Assembly: GCA_030613785.1 (NCBI GenBank)
Contig: JAUWLF010000001.1
Coordinates: 79,371 to 143,370 of the forward strand
Length of the DNA: 64,000 bases
Source of the DNA: Chloroflexota bacterium
Lineage (GTDB): Bacteria; Chloroflexota; Anaerolineae; UBA7937; B3-Chlor
Direction of reading: 5' to 3'
The notes beneath the pieces were generated by a model, which worked only from the letters and a program-made list of their open reading frames with translations, did not search any database and had not been told where the DNA came from. The position numbers and the translations under genes were made by a program. Positions 50,982 through 62,100 of the stretch are shown piece by piece (the stretch's first letter is position 1; the number at the start of each line of letters is the position of its first letter).

Positions 50982-52652
50982 GTGGAACACACCAGCTTCG
51001 AACAGCTCGCTCTGTTGGGGGAACGGCTGGAGCAGACCACCAGCAGACTCCAGATGACGGAGATGATCGCTGACTTCCTGAAACAACTGTCGGTGGGCGA
51101 GGTCCCGCCTGGATTGCAACTGCTCATCGGTCAGATATTCCCCCAATGGGACGGGCGAGCCCTGAACTTGAGCTGGCGAGCTGTCTCCAAGACCGCACAC
51201 CAACTGACCGAAACCAGCCACGCGGACCGGCAGTGGGTGTACTCACAGGCGGTGGATAGCGGCCACGCGGTGCTTCTGCTTCTGCAAGGGTTTCGAAAGA
51301 GCCCTCCTCAACCTCCGCCTTTGACGATACTGGATGTGTATCGGACCTTCGAGGAGATCGCTGAAACCAGCGGCAGAGGATCGCGAGCGAAGAAAGAGGA
51401 ACTTCTCCACTCAATCCTGTTGAGGGCCACACCTCTCGAGGCCAAAAGTACATGGTCAAGAACGTGGTGAGGGAGATGCGGCACGGTGTCAGCGAGGGCA
51501 TCGCCCTCGACGCCATAGCCCAGGCCTCCGCTGCCGAGAGGAAGATGGTGCACCGCGCCAACATGTTGTGCGGTGACCTGGGTGAGGTGGCAGTGACAGC
51601 CTTGAAGGAAGGCGAGTCCGGATTGCGGGAGATCCGTCCCCGGCTCTTCCGGCCCCTGAAGCCGATGCTGGCCCAGACTGCAAAGGACCTGGCTGAGGCC
51701 TTCGAACACCATCAAGGAAAGCTCGCTCTGGAGTACAAGCTGGATGGGGCGAGGGTCCAGATCCACAAAGACGGCGACGCCGTCAAGATCTACACCCGCA
51801 ACCTCTCCGAGGTGACGAGAAGCTTGCCGGAGATAGTCGAGGAGCCGCGCACGCGGACAAGAGTCGACACAGCGATACTCGAAGGGGAAGTCATCGCCGT
51901 GGACCAAGGAGGTCGCCCCTTGCTCTTTCAGCATCTTATGCGCCGCTTCCGGAGGGTTCACCAGATAGCGAACACAGCTCGGCAGGTACCCCTACCTTTT
52001 CGATATCCTGTACCGGGATGGGGAGAACCTGGTGGACTTGCCTAACCTTGAAAGATGGGACATCCTCCAGCAGACGAAGGGAGACATGCGCGCTGTTGCG
52101 AGGCAACTAATTCACGATATTCCGGAATGAGAGGCTTTCGCACAGCAGTCCTACCGTGAAGGGCACGAGGGGCTGATCGTCAAGCACTTGCACAGTCCAT
52201 ACCATCCCGGCGTGAGGGGCAAGCCCTGGTTCAAAGTCAAGCGCACCCTCTCTCTTGAGTTGGTCATCGTCGCCGCGGACTGGGGCTACGGCCGCCGCCA
52301 TGGCTGGCTGAGCAACTACCACCTGGCCGCCAGAAATGAGGAGGACGGCACCTTCGTTGAGGTGGGCAAGACCTTCAAAGGTCTGACTGACAAGGAATTC
52401 AAGGAGATGACGCAACGTCTGCTGGCGCTGGAGACCCGTCGTCACGGTGGCACCGTCTTCGTAGAGCCGAAGGTCGTCGTCGAAGTGCTGTTCAATGAGG
52501 TCCAGGCCAGCTCTCAGTATGAATCTGGCCTTGCTCTCCGCTTCGCGCGCGTAGCCCGGCTTCGGAACGACAAAGAGCCCAGAGACGCAGACACAATCCA
52601 GACCATGAGGCAGCTCTTCCGCCAACAGTACGATCAGAAAGGACAACCCTAA
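50982..52652 (+). pseudogene. Archaeal-type ATP-dependent DNA ligase, broken by two frameshifts and a stop
   Basis: Three pieces together cover a whole DNA ligase I-like protein. Piece 1 (50982 to ~51445) is the N-terminal DNA-binding domain. Piece 2 (51452 to ~51990, another frame) holds RHGVSEG, the adenylation motif EYKLDGARVQIH (catalytic Lys) and ILEGEVIAVD. Piece 3 (51993-52652, original frame) holds YLFDILYRDGENL and GHEGLIVKHLHSPYHPGVRG with VIVAADWGYGRRHG. The shifts fall at an AAAA run (~51445) and a CCCC run (~51990). A TGA at 52128-52130 interrupts piece 3. The gene is either decayed or badly read; the TGA is not a homopolymer artefact. Confidence 0.85.
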
Positions 52653-52676
52653 GGCGTCAGTCCGACTTGAGTCCCA

Positions 52677-53567
52677 TCAGATCACTTCCTCGACACAGTC
52701 CACCAGCAGCGCCAGCTCGGGCAGTACGCAGCCCTGCGCATGCTGGCCCACGAAGGCTTCACACCAAGCCGGGGTGTACACGGTCTTGAGCAACAGGAAA
52801 GGGATGCCCATCATCATGGGTAGGGCTCCAGGCATGGAGAACGTATCTGCTACAACCACGACTCCCGCGGCGTCCCTCATCTCTTCGACCAAAGCCTGGT
52901 AGTATGCAGGCCGTCGGAGATCCATGGTGTGCTTATCATCCACCCTGAAGATCTGGCCCGTACCCTGTTCAGGATGCACAAACTGCCTCTTCCACGAAGG
53001 ATCGATCTCGTACTGTCGTGTGTCTCCGAGCACTCTGATCGCCTCGAACCCCAGTATCCCCATGTTCCTCCTCACCTTGTCCCGCTTCGAACTGCTGAGG
53101 ATGACCGGTTCCAGCCGAGGATGAGCGGTCAGGTCCCGCAAGACGCGCTCCGTCGCCTCTCGAAAATGGGGTTCAAGATCGAAGGTAAGCTTGTGGAAAA
53201 GGTAGTTGCTACAGTCCACGATGGGGTCGTACTCAACATTGGGGAAGTACTCTCGCACAGCCTGGGTGTAGGACGGGTTCATCCCCAGCATGGTCTGGAT
53301 GGTGGTAGTGTTGGTGATGAACGCCCCCTCGTCACCGTACGAGGCGATGCCTCCGTTTACCTCCCACCGGAACTTGTGCGACTCAGCTAGCACCATCGCT
53401 CTCGTGCGGTAGTAGTCATCCCTGACTTGTGACAAGGGCGCCTTCAAGATGTCGCGCGAGAGGGTGATTATGGATCTCTCCGCCAGCTCAGCCACCTGCT
53501 CCTCTTCAGCGGTGAGCGTACCGTCGTAATCCAGGATGACCCTGATCAACCCCTCCGGGATCTTCAA
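52677..53567 (-). CDS. HAD-superfamily hydrolase
   Basis: About 296 residues from TTG 53567, which follows GGGAGGGAG; the frame opens 14 codons further up. VILDYDGTLTAEEEQ is motif I with the nucleophile Asp, PVILSSSKRDKVRRNMG has the motif II Ser, and VVVVADTFSMPGALPMMMG carries the acidic motif IV region. Several Tyr/Trp-rich segments in the cap lack a family match I can name. Substrate unknown. Its start codon and strand place it divergent from accC. Confidence 0.78.
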   Translation of the reverse strand: MKIPEGLIRVILDYDGTLTAEEEQVAELAERSIITLSRDILKAPLSQVRDDYYRTRAMVLAESHKFRWEVNGGIASYGDEGAFITNTTTIQTMLGMNPSYTQAVREYFPNVEYDPIVDCSNYLFHKLTFDLEPHFREATERVLRDLTAHPRLEPVILSSSKRDKVRRNMGILGFEAIRVLGDTRQYEIDPSWKRQFVHPEQGTGQIFRVDDKHTMDLRRPAYYQALVEEMRDAAGVVVVADTFSMPGALPMMMGIPFLLLKTVYTPAWCEAFVGQHAQGCVLPELALLVDCVEEVI

Positions 53568-53643
53568 GCTGCTTGCTCCCTCCCTGGCTAGCCCCGCACA
53601 TTGTAGCACCGCCTGGAGCAGCTTTCAAGAGATCACGGTGCGT

Positions 53644-53672
53644 TTGCCCAACCTACCCTTCTCCACTATAAT
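53644..53672 (+). promoter_or_regulatory. Promoter for the biotin carboxylase operon
   Basis: TTGCCC (53644-53649), 17 bp, perfect TATAAT (53667-53672). The predicted start is near 53679, about 90 nt before the accC ATG. Confidence 0.7.
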
Positions 53673-53770
53673 CTGTCTCCATGGACTGTCGTTTCCGCTG
53701 GTGAACGAATCCCGTGCTGTGCTCAATTGGAACTGGGGCCGCGCTATGCAGCGTCAGATGTCAAAGCTAT

Positions 53771-55273
53771 ATGTTTAGAAAGGTTCTGGTAGCCAATCGA
53801 GGAGAGATCGCCGTACGTGTCCTACGGGCCTGTCGCGAGTTGGGTCTGAGCACCGTGGCCGTCTACTCCGACGCCGATAGGACAGCCCTGCACGTCCGCT
53901 ATGCAGACCAAGCCTACCATATCGGTCCTGCTCCTGCGGCCCAGAGTTACCTCCGCATCGACAAGATCATCGCAGCAGCCAGGGAAGCCGACGTAGATGC
54001 CATCCACCCCGGCTACGGCTTCTTGGCCGAGAACCCCGCTTTCGCTCGGGCCTGCGAGGACGCTGGACTGGCGTTTGTCGGCCCCAGCCCAAAATCCATG
54101 GAGTTGCTGGGCGACAAAGCTGCGGCGCGCCGCACTGCTGCCCGCATCGACATCCCCATCGTGCCCGGGACCGACCACAGAATCCTTGACGAAGACGAAG
54201 CCATAGTTGTTGGAGAGCAGATCGGCTATCCATTGCTCGTCAAGGCCGCCGTGGGCGGCGGGGGCAAGGGCATGCGCACCGTTCATTCGCCAGAGGAGTT
54301 GCCTTTTGCCGTACTCGCTGCACGGAGAGAGGCAGAAGCCACCTTCGGCGACGGAGATCTGTACCTGGAGCGTCTGGTTGAGGGAGCGCGGCACATAGAG
54401 GTGCAAATCCTGGGCGATCAACATGGCAACGTAATCCATCTCGGTGAGCGAGAATGCTCCCTCCAGCGTCGCCATCAAAAGCTTCTAGAGGAAGCACCAT
54501 CGATGGCCCTGGACAATGACTTGCGCAGAGAGATCAGAGAAGCCGCCATCGCCCTGGCCCTGGCGGCAAACTACACTAATGTAGGCACGGTGGAGTTCTT
54601 GCTGGATAAGCAAAAGGACTTCTATTTCCTGGAGATGAATACGCGTTTGCAGGTCGAACACGCAGTCACTGAGTTGGTCAGCGGAGTGGACATAGTCAAG
54701 GAACAACTACGCATCTCTTCAGGCCGTGCCATGCGTTACAGTCAAGAGGACATCAAGATCAAAGGTTGGGCGATGGAGTGCCGCATCTGTGCCGAGGACC
54801 CGTATGACAACTTCCTCCCTTCCACTGGTCGTATCACAGGCCTCCATGAACCCACGGGTCCTGGAGTACGAATAGACAGCGGCATCTGTGAAGGCTTTGA
54901 GGTCTCTCTGTACTACGATCCCTTGATCAGTAAGCTGAGTGTGTGGGGTGAGACCCGCGGCGAGGCCATACTGCGCATGCGCCGTGCCCTGGAAGAGTAC
55001 CGCATCATGGGCGTCAAGACCAACATCCCGTTCCATCAACAAATAGTGAACCATACAGAGTTCATCTACGGGCAATTCGACACCACCTTTGTGGAGAACC
55101 GGTTTGCCATGCAGCAAGGAGACAAAGGAGAACTCCTCAAGGCCGCCGCCATCGCTGCAACCCTGGTGGATCACAAGCGGCGTCAAGAGACTCTGACCAC
55201 TCTCGCGCGCGATCGCGACCGTGCCACCAGCAACTGGAGGATGGCCGGACGTCGCGAGGCGATGGGACAATGA
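53771..55273 (+). CDS. accC: Biotin carboxylase subunit of acyl-CoA carboxylase
   Basis: 500 residues from ATG 53771. MFRKVLVANRGEIAVRVLRACRELG is the usual start. HPGYGFLAENPAFA, VKAAVGGGGKGMR (ATP-grasp glycine loop), ECSLQRRHQKLLEEAPS, EFLLDKQKDFYFLEMNTRLQVEHAVTE and the C-terminal AECRICAEDP-like MECRICAEDPYDNFLPS complete the family. It carboxylates biotin with ATP and bicarbonate. The C-terminal ~50 residues (VDHKRRQETL onward) extend past the standard AccC end. The last codons overlap the biotin carrier gene. No good ribosome site is visible. Confidence 0.96.
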   Translation: MFRKVLVANRGEIAVRVLRACRELGLSTVAVYSDADRTALHVRYADQAYHIGPAPAAQSYLRIDKIIAAAREADVDAIHPGYGFLAENPAFARACEDAGLAFVGPSPKSMELLGDKAAARRTAARIDIPIVPGTDHRILDEDEAIVVGEQIGYPLLVKAAVGGGGKGMRTVHSPEELPFAVLAARREAEATFGDGDLYLERLVEGARHIEVQILGDQHGNVIHLGERECSLQRRHQKLLEEAPSMALDNDLRREIREAAIALALAANYTNVGTVEFLLDKQKDFYFLEMNTRLQVEHAVTELVSGVDIVKEQLRISSGRAMRYSQEDIKIKGWAMECRICAEDPYDNFLPSTGRITGLHEPTGPGVRIDSGICEGFEVSLYYDPLISKLSVWGETRGEAILRMRRALEEYRIMGVKTNIPFHQQIVNHTEFIYGQFDTTFVENRFAMQQGDKGELLKAAAIAATLVDHKRRQETLTTLARDRDRATSNWRMAGRREAMGQ

Positions 55274-55770
55274 ACTACGTCGTCAGTGTGGGAGACGAGT
55301 CCTTTGACATCCGGCTCCCGAAGCCGGAAGAGATCGTCGTCAACGAAGAGTGCCACGTGGTGAGCATCGAAAGCGCCGGCGGACCCTCACTCTACTCGTT
55401 GATCCTTGACAACTCGTCGTACGAGATGTACGTCGAGGAGCGAAACGGAAGCTACCGTGTCCTGCTGCTAGGAGAGGTGTATACGGTCCAGGTGGAGGAC
55501 GAAGCGAGCCGACTAGCAAGCAAAGCCAGGCCAGGACGCACGTTTCTGGAAGAAGAAGAGACAGTCATAAGATCCCCCATCCCAGGTTTGATCTTTGACG
55601 TGCCTGTGACAGAGGGTCAGGAGGTAGAGGTCGGAGACATACTCGTCATCGTGGAAGCGATGAAGATGGAGAACGAACTTCGCGCACCGAGGCCTGGGAC
55701 GGTTCAAGCCACTCACGTGGGCCCTGGCGACAGAGTGGACAAGGGGCAAGTACTGGTCACTATTGTGTAG
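55270..55770 (+). CDS. Biotin carboxyl carrier protein
   Basis: 166 residues, coupled to accC by an ATGA overlap. The C-terminal ~75 residues are a biotinyl domain, with the lysine of EAMKMENEL (Lys 132) as attachment site and GLIFDVPVTEGQEVEVGD before it. The first ~90 residues resemble the small BT-type beta domain that joins carboxylase and carrier in propionyl-CoA carboxylase alpha. The pair thus looks like a PccA chain split into two genes. The carboxyltransferase at 23323-24873 is the likely partner. Confidence 0.93.
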   Translation: MNYVVSVGDESFDIRLPKPEEIVVNEECHVVSIESAGGPSLYSLILDNSSYEMYVEERNGSYRVLLLGEVYTVQVEDEASRLASKARPGRTFLEEEETVIRSPIPGLIFDVPVTEGQEVEVGDILVIVEAMKMENELRAPRPGTVQATHVGPGDRVDKGQVLVTIV

Positions 55771-56036
55771 AAGGACACAATGTCAGTTCTCGAGGGTGTC
55801 CAAGAAGCCCAACACCCTTATGCTGCGGTGGGACTGCAAATCCCACCGTCCGCTGGATTACCCTTCGGCAGGCTCAGGACAAGCAAATCCAGCGGCAGCC
55901 GCGAGAAGCGCTTTTCTGCACCCTCAGTTCTCGAGCCTAGACAGCCGACGACACCCGCCACTCAGCCAGGTTCACCCCCGAAGTTCCGTGGTCCGCAACG
56001 TATCTATCTCACCTACAGCACCAGCCTTAGACGGAC
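55771..56036. other. Noncoding part between the biotin carrier gene and the giant surface protein
   Basis: Apart from the palindromic element at 55791-55926, no gene or terminator is evident. CTCGAG and AGCCTAGAC stretches after the element show no strong structure. The promoter of the next gene begins at 56037. Confidence 0.5.
55791..55926. repeat. Palindromic intergenic element, copy B, with an insert in its loop
   Basis: The reverse complement matches copy A at 27141-27251 along its whole length: the AAGCGCTTCTCG flank, CCGCTGG..CCAGCGG hairpin, second hairpin (GGTGGGACT / AATCCCACC at 55836-55856) and GCAGCATAAGG flank. Where copy A has a 1-base loop, this copy carries about 26 extra bases (55860-55885) containing CTTCGGCAGGCTCAGG. 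Hairpin 2 differs from copy A by a paired change (C-G to T-A) that keeps the stem. Confidence 0.85.
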
Positions 56037-56065
56037 TTGACAATATCGCAAAAGTGCACTATCAT
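56037..56065 (+). promoter_or_regulatory. Promoter for the giant surface protein
   Basis: TTGACA (56037-56042), 17 bp, TATCAT (56060-56065). The predicted start is near 56072, leaving a ~118-nt leader. CGGAG lies 6 nt before the ATG at 56190. Confidence 0.65.
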
Positions 56066-56189
56066 TGATTCTGCACGCGCAAGCGAATGTACCCTAGCTT
56101 CCACGGGCTCTGCGCAGTTTGGTCCGGCGGCAGATGAGCAGTGAAGTACGCCTGATCCAGACCTCGTTGACCACTGGACGGAGCGCCCG

Positions 56190-59100
56190 ATGAACGTGCA
56201 TCTTGACCGTCGTCTGGTCGCCCTGCTCTCGGTGACGGCCTCCGTACTTCTGGTGATGGCCGCAGCGAGCCTCTTGCACCTGCAAGCGCTGGCCCACGAA
56301 GGCCCTTTTCCCGCGCAAGAACTCCCTCATGCCAATGTATCCCTCGGCACGCGCCACCTACAACTTCTCGAACCCTCAGCCTCCTCCGCCACTCCGATAC
56401 TCATCACCTCTGAGGGTTTCCAGCCAGATGTGGTGACGATAACCGTCGGCAGCCAGGTCGTATGGGCGAACTCGGATTCCGCGGTGCACCGCATCGTCTC
56501 AGGCCTGCTTGAGAACCGAGTCTATGTTCCAGCGGTCCTGAAGAACTACGAGGGCGGTGTGACTAGCTCGGCCCCGGCTCCCTTGAGCGCCCGGACCTTG
56601 CAGCAATGGGGCAGCCCTGATATCCAACCTGGCGAATCCTATACTACCACCTTCGATACGGAGGGCACTTTCCCCTACCGTTGCGCGTACCACCCTTGGC
56701 ACGCCGGACTGGTGGTAGTCCAGCAGACGCCCGACCTCATCGTTGAAGGCATCTCGACCGATCCTGAAAGCCCCATATTGGGGCAGCCCTTCTCCCTCAC
56801 AGTGACGATACGAAATCAAGGTTCCGTGGATGCCGAGGAGGGTTTCTGGGTCGACTGGTACGCCGACCCCACGAGCCCGCTCACATCCACTATGGAAGGC
56901 GATATCCAGTGGTGGCAGGATGGGTTGAGCGCAAATACGGCGGTGGAACTGAGTGCCAGCCACACGGTTTTCACCAGTGACGGACACACTCTCTACGCCC
57001 AGGTGGATAGGACGAACACCGTCGCGGAGGGGGATGAGGACAACAACGTATCTGAGCCGTACCCCCTGACCGTCGTGGCGCCGGACTTGGTGGTTCAGAG
57101 CATCTCCACACACCCTGTGACTCCCACTGTAAACGTGCCCTTCACAGTGACTGTGGTTGTGGCGAACCAAGGCGACGGAGGCGCCCTAGGCAATTTCCGG
57201 GTGGACTGGTATGCCGACCTGGGGAGCCCACCGGTTTCGACCACGGTGGGCAACCTGCAGTGGTGGCAGGGCGGGCTGGGCTCTAGCCAGACGGCGACTC
57301 TTGCAGAAACCTATGTCTTCGCTACCCCGGGAGAGCATACGCTGTACGCTCAGGTGGACAGAGACGACCTGGTCATGGAGATTGACGAGGAGAATAACGT
57401 CTCTGATCCTACGGTTGTCAACACAGCCATGCCAGACCTGGTGATCGAGAGTATCTCGACCGATCCTGAGATACCCATGGCTAACATGCCTTTCAGCGTG
57501 ACGGTGACTGTTGCCAACCAGGATGACGGCACAGCCGTGGATACTTTCCGCGTGGATTGGTACGCAGACCCAGCCTTGCCGCCCACCTCCACTACCCCTA
57601 GCGATGGCTTCTGGGAAGTCACAGGTTTGGTGCGGTGGCAGGACCTAGAGTTAAGTGGCACGCACACGTTCACCGAGAGCGGCGAACACACCCTGTACGC
57701 TCAGGTAGATTCGACAGACACCGTTGAGGAAAGCGAGGAGGGGAACAACGTCTCAGCGCCCTGCGACGTGACTGTCGTCGGCCCTGACCTCACCGTGTAC
57801 AGCATCGCGACGGACCCCGTGACCCCCACCGTGCATGTGCCCTTCACGGTAACCGTGACCGTAGCCAACCAGGGCGATGGTGACGCTCTCGACGATTTTC
57901 GGGTCGACTGGTATTGTGACCTCGGAACCCCTCCCATTTCGACCACAGTAGGCAATCTGGAATGGTGGCAGAGCGGGTTGGGCTCTGGGCAGATGGCGAA
58001 CGTCGAGGAGACCTTCAGCTTCGACACCCCAGGAGAGCATACAGTATACGCTCAGGTGGACAGAGACAACGGTGTCATGGAGGACGATGAGGATAACAAT
58101 GTCTTCGGCCCTGCTGTCGTCAATGCAGCCAGTCCAGACTTGGTGATCCAGAGTATCTCGACCGACCCTGAGACTCTCATGGCAAACTCCCCCTTCAGCC
58201 TGACGGTGACTGTCGCCAATCATGACGACGGGAGAGTGGTTGATACCTTCCGCGTGGATTGGTATGCGGACCCAGCCGTGCCGCCAACCTCGACTACGAC
58301 GAGTGATGGGTTCTGGGAGGTGGCGGGTTTGGACCCGTGGCAGACCAAAGAGCTGAGCGCGACGCACACCTTCACCGCGGGCGGGGAACACGCTCTGTGG
58401 GCACAGGTCGACCGCACAGAGGTGGTGACCGAGAGCGACGAGGCCAACAACCTGGCCGGACCAGTGGCGGTGACCGTCCAGCTTCCCGACTTGATGGTTT
58501 CCTCAGTGGCCTTCTCCCCCTCCATCCCGAGGGAGGGCGAGCCTCTTACGACCACGCTGACCATCATCAATCGGGGTGTCGCGGACGCGGACAGCGACTT
58601 TGAGGTGGACTGGTATGTTGATCTGATTACTGCGCCGCCTCCGAGCGCTGAAGGCACCCTCTCCTGGACCCAGAGCGGCCTGGAAGGCGGAATCACCACG
58701 GTGTTCACGGGGGGCCACACCTTCGACGGGATGGGGATCAGAAGGTCGTGGGCCCAAGTGGACCGACTCGACCAGGTGATCGAAAGCGACGAAGAAAACA
58801 ACGTGCTCGGTCCCTCGCTGCTGTTCGTGGACCGTGCCGCCCCGGTGCCTACGCCGCTGTCCACACCGACACCCCAGCCCATCCCTAGCCCGTCACCGCC
58901 ACCAGTGCCCATCACACCCACCGTCTACGTTGAGACTGACATCAGTGGCAACACCTCCTGGACGACAGACAATGTGTACGTGGTGGTTGGACGCGTGACG
59001 GTGCATGCCGGGGTGACCCTCGATATCGAGCCTGGCACCGTAGTGAAGTTCCGGCAGCAGACTAGCTCCCCGTACTACGAAGGTAGATTGACGATCAATG

Positions 59101-62100
59101 GCGCCCTACTGGCCCAGGGGACAGCGGGCGAGAAGATCGCCTTCACGTCGATCCACGACGACCACTTCGGCGGCGACACTAACGCCAACGGTGGGTCCAC
59201 CTGGCCGCAGGCTGGCGACTGGAGCGGATTGGTCTTTGGCAGCTCAGGCAGCGGCACTCTGGAGCACGTCTGGGTGGGGTACGGCGGCGCTGATGGAAAC
59301 GTCACCGCCAACGCCGCTACCGTGTATCTGCGCCACGCTTTCGTGGCCTACAGCGCCTCCAACGGGCTTCGGTGGATGAACGGCGCGGGCGGTGAGATCT
59401 CCGACTGCGTTGTGGAGCAGAACCTTGCGCATGGCCTCCATCTGTCAGGTAGCAGCCATCCCTCGGTCTGGAGCAATACCCTCACCCACAACCGTTCCTA
59501 CGCCGTCTATATGGAGGGCAACTGCCTGCCCAATTTCGGTGACAACACCGCCTACGGCAACGGCTATAACGGAGTGGGGGCCTATGGGACCGTGGGCAGC
59601 GGCACCTGGCACGCTGACCTGCCCTACATAGCCGCACAAAACCTGACGGTGGAGTCGGGCAGCGTCCTCACGCTGGAGCCCGGTGCCGCAGTCAAGTTCC
59701 TCACGGGCAAGCATCTCATCGTACGGGGGACCCTGATTGCCAGTGGCACGATCACCAACCCCATAGCCTTTACTTCGATCTATGACGACGAGTATGGCGG
59801 CGACACGGAGCAGGATGGCGCCGCTACGAAGCCTCGCGCTGGGGACTGGGGCACCCTCTATTTCGCCGACACCAGCAACGACGCGGCGACTGTCCTCGAC
59901 CACGTGGTCGTCCGCTACGGGGGCATGGGCTACGACTACGGGGCGGGGACCTCCTATGCCAATGTCACGCTCGACAGCGCTGGCCCACGCATCCTCAACA
60001 GCTTCATCGAGCACAGCAATCGCTATGGGCTGCAACTGCTAAACGCGTCCTCACCGGAGGTCGAGGGCAACACGATCTGGGAAAATGGCGACGACGGACT
60101 GTGGATCAGCGCCTCGTCCTCCCCTAACATCGCCGACAATGCCCTCGTGCGCAATGACGGCTACGCCGCCTTCATGACCGGCAGCGCTCAAGCCTCGTTC
60201 AGCGGCAACGTCGCAGCAGGCAACCGGATCAACGGCATTGGCGTAGCCGGAAGCCTCAACGTCAATAGCACTTGGGGCAGCAACTTACCCTACGTTGTAG
60301 ATGGCAGCCTTGCGCTGGAGATGAACACCACGCTGAATCTCGAACCGGGGGCAGTGGTCAAATTCCCGTCCGCGAAGATGATGACTGTCCATGGGCAACT
60401 CCTGGCCCAAGGCACCGCCGACCATCGCATCACCTTTACCTCGCTGAAGGACGACACTGTGGGCGGCGATACCAACAACGACGGCTGGGCCACCATTCCG
60501 TCTCCGGGCGACTGGGTGTCGGTGCGATTTGCCTTGACGGCAGGTACTTCAGTGCTCGACTATGTGACACTCCGCTACGGTGGCAGCAGCGGTTCCACCG
60601 GCGCACTCCACCTTGATGGCAGCGCCCCCACCCTTGGCCACCTCGCGGTGATGGGTAGCCAACACAGGGGCCTTTACGTTCACAACGCCAGCCCCTACGT
60701 GGAGGGTGCTGTCTTTGCCGAGAACGAGATCGGTGTTTACAACAGCACTTCGGCTTACCTCATCATCCACCAGAGCGACTTCTATGACAGCACGCAGTAC
60801 GGGCTCTACAACGCCAACACAGGATATACTTTGAACGCCACCGACAACTGGTGGGGCGACGCCTCCGGTCCAACCCATTCCGGCAATCCCGGCGGCACGG
60901 GCGACCCCGTGAGCGACCATGTGAGCTACACTCCCTGGCTGGCGTCGCCACCAGTCCCACCGCCACTGCCTTTGCCCGATCTCCCGGCGCCGCCCAGCCC
61001 AACCGACGTGAGTGGGTCCATCACCTCCGACACGACCTGGACTGTGGCTAATAGCCCTTACATCGTGGTGGGCGACGTGACGGTCAACGGCGGCGTGCGG
61101 TTGACCATTGAGCCTGGTGTCGTGGTCAAGTTCGAGTCGCTCAGGAGCCTGATCGTCGACGGCATCCTCGATGCTGTGGGCACTGCCGAAAGCCACATCG
61201 TCTTCACGTCAGTCAGAGATGACAGTGTGGCTGGCGATTCCAACGGCGATGGGGCAGCCTCGTGGCCAGCGCCTGGCGACTGGGGGCGCATCGCTTTCAA
61301 CGACTCCAGCGTGGATGCGCTCACGAATCTGCGGTACGCCGAGGTGCGCCATGGCGGCAGCACCGGCGGCGCGATCTATGTCGACGCGGCCTCGCCGACC
61401 CTGGATGACAATACTGTCAACCAGAATGCCGGCTATGGGCTGCACGTGCGCAACTACAGCACCCCTTCAATCCGGCGCAACTGGATTCTGGACAACACGG
61501 GCGGGGGCATCCGCCTCGAAGGGACCTCGGCTCCGGCGATCGCCGACAATCTCATTTGGGGCAACAACGGCTATGCCGTCTACATGGACGCCACCTGCTA
61601 CCCGGTCTTCTCCGGCAACTCGGCCCATTACAACCAGGTCAATGGTGTGCGGGTGAGCGGCAGTGTACCTTTCAATCAGACCTGGTACGCCAACCTGGTG
61701 TACGTCATTGAGGGCGGGCTGTCCATCAACACCGGCCCTGCGCTGACGCTGCAGCCTGGCGCCGTCGTCAAGTTCAAGGACACGAACGCGTATCTAGCGA
61801 TCAACGGCGCCCTGGTGGCCGACGGCACCCTGGCTGCGCCCATCGTGTTCACATCGTTGCGGGACGATGAGTATGGAGGTGATACGGACAACGACGATGG
61901 CGTCTTCTGGGCTGCGCCCGGCGACTGGCAGCACATCTACTTCGCCGACTCCAGCGACGACAGCCGCTGCCTACTGGACCACGTCCTGGTTCGCTACGGC
62001 GGTTATTCGCACAACCAAAGCGTGTCCCTATACAGCGCAGCGCCAGACATCACCAACAGCGTGGTGGCCTACGGCCAGGGGCACGGGCTGTACTTGGACA

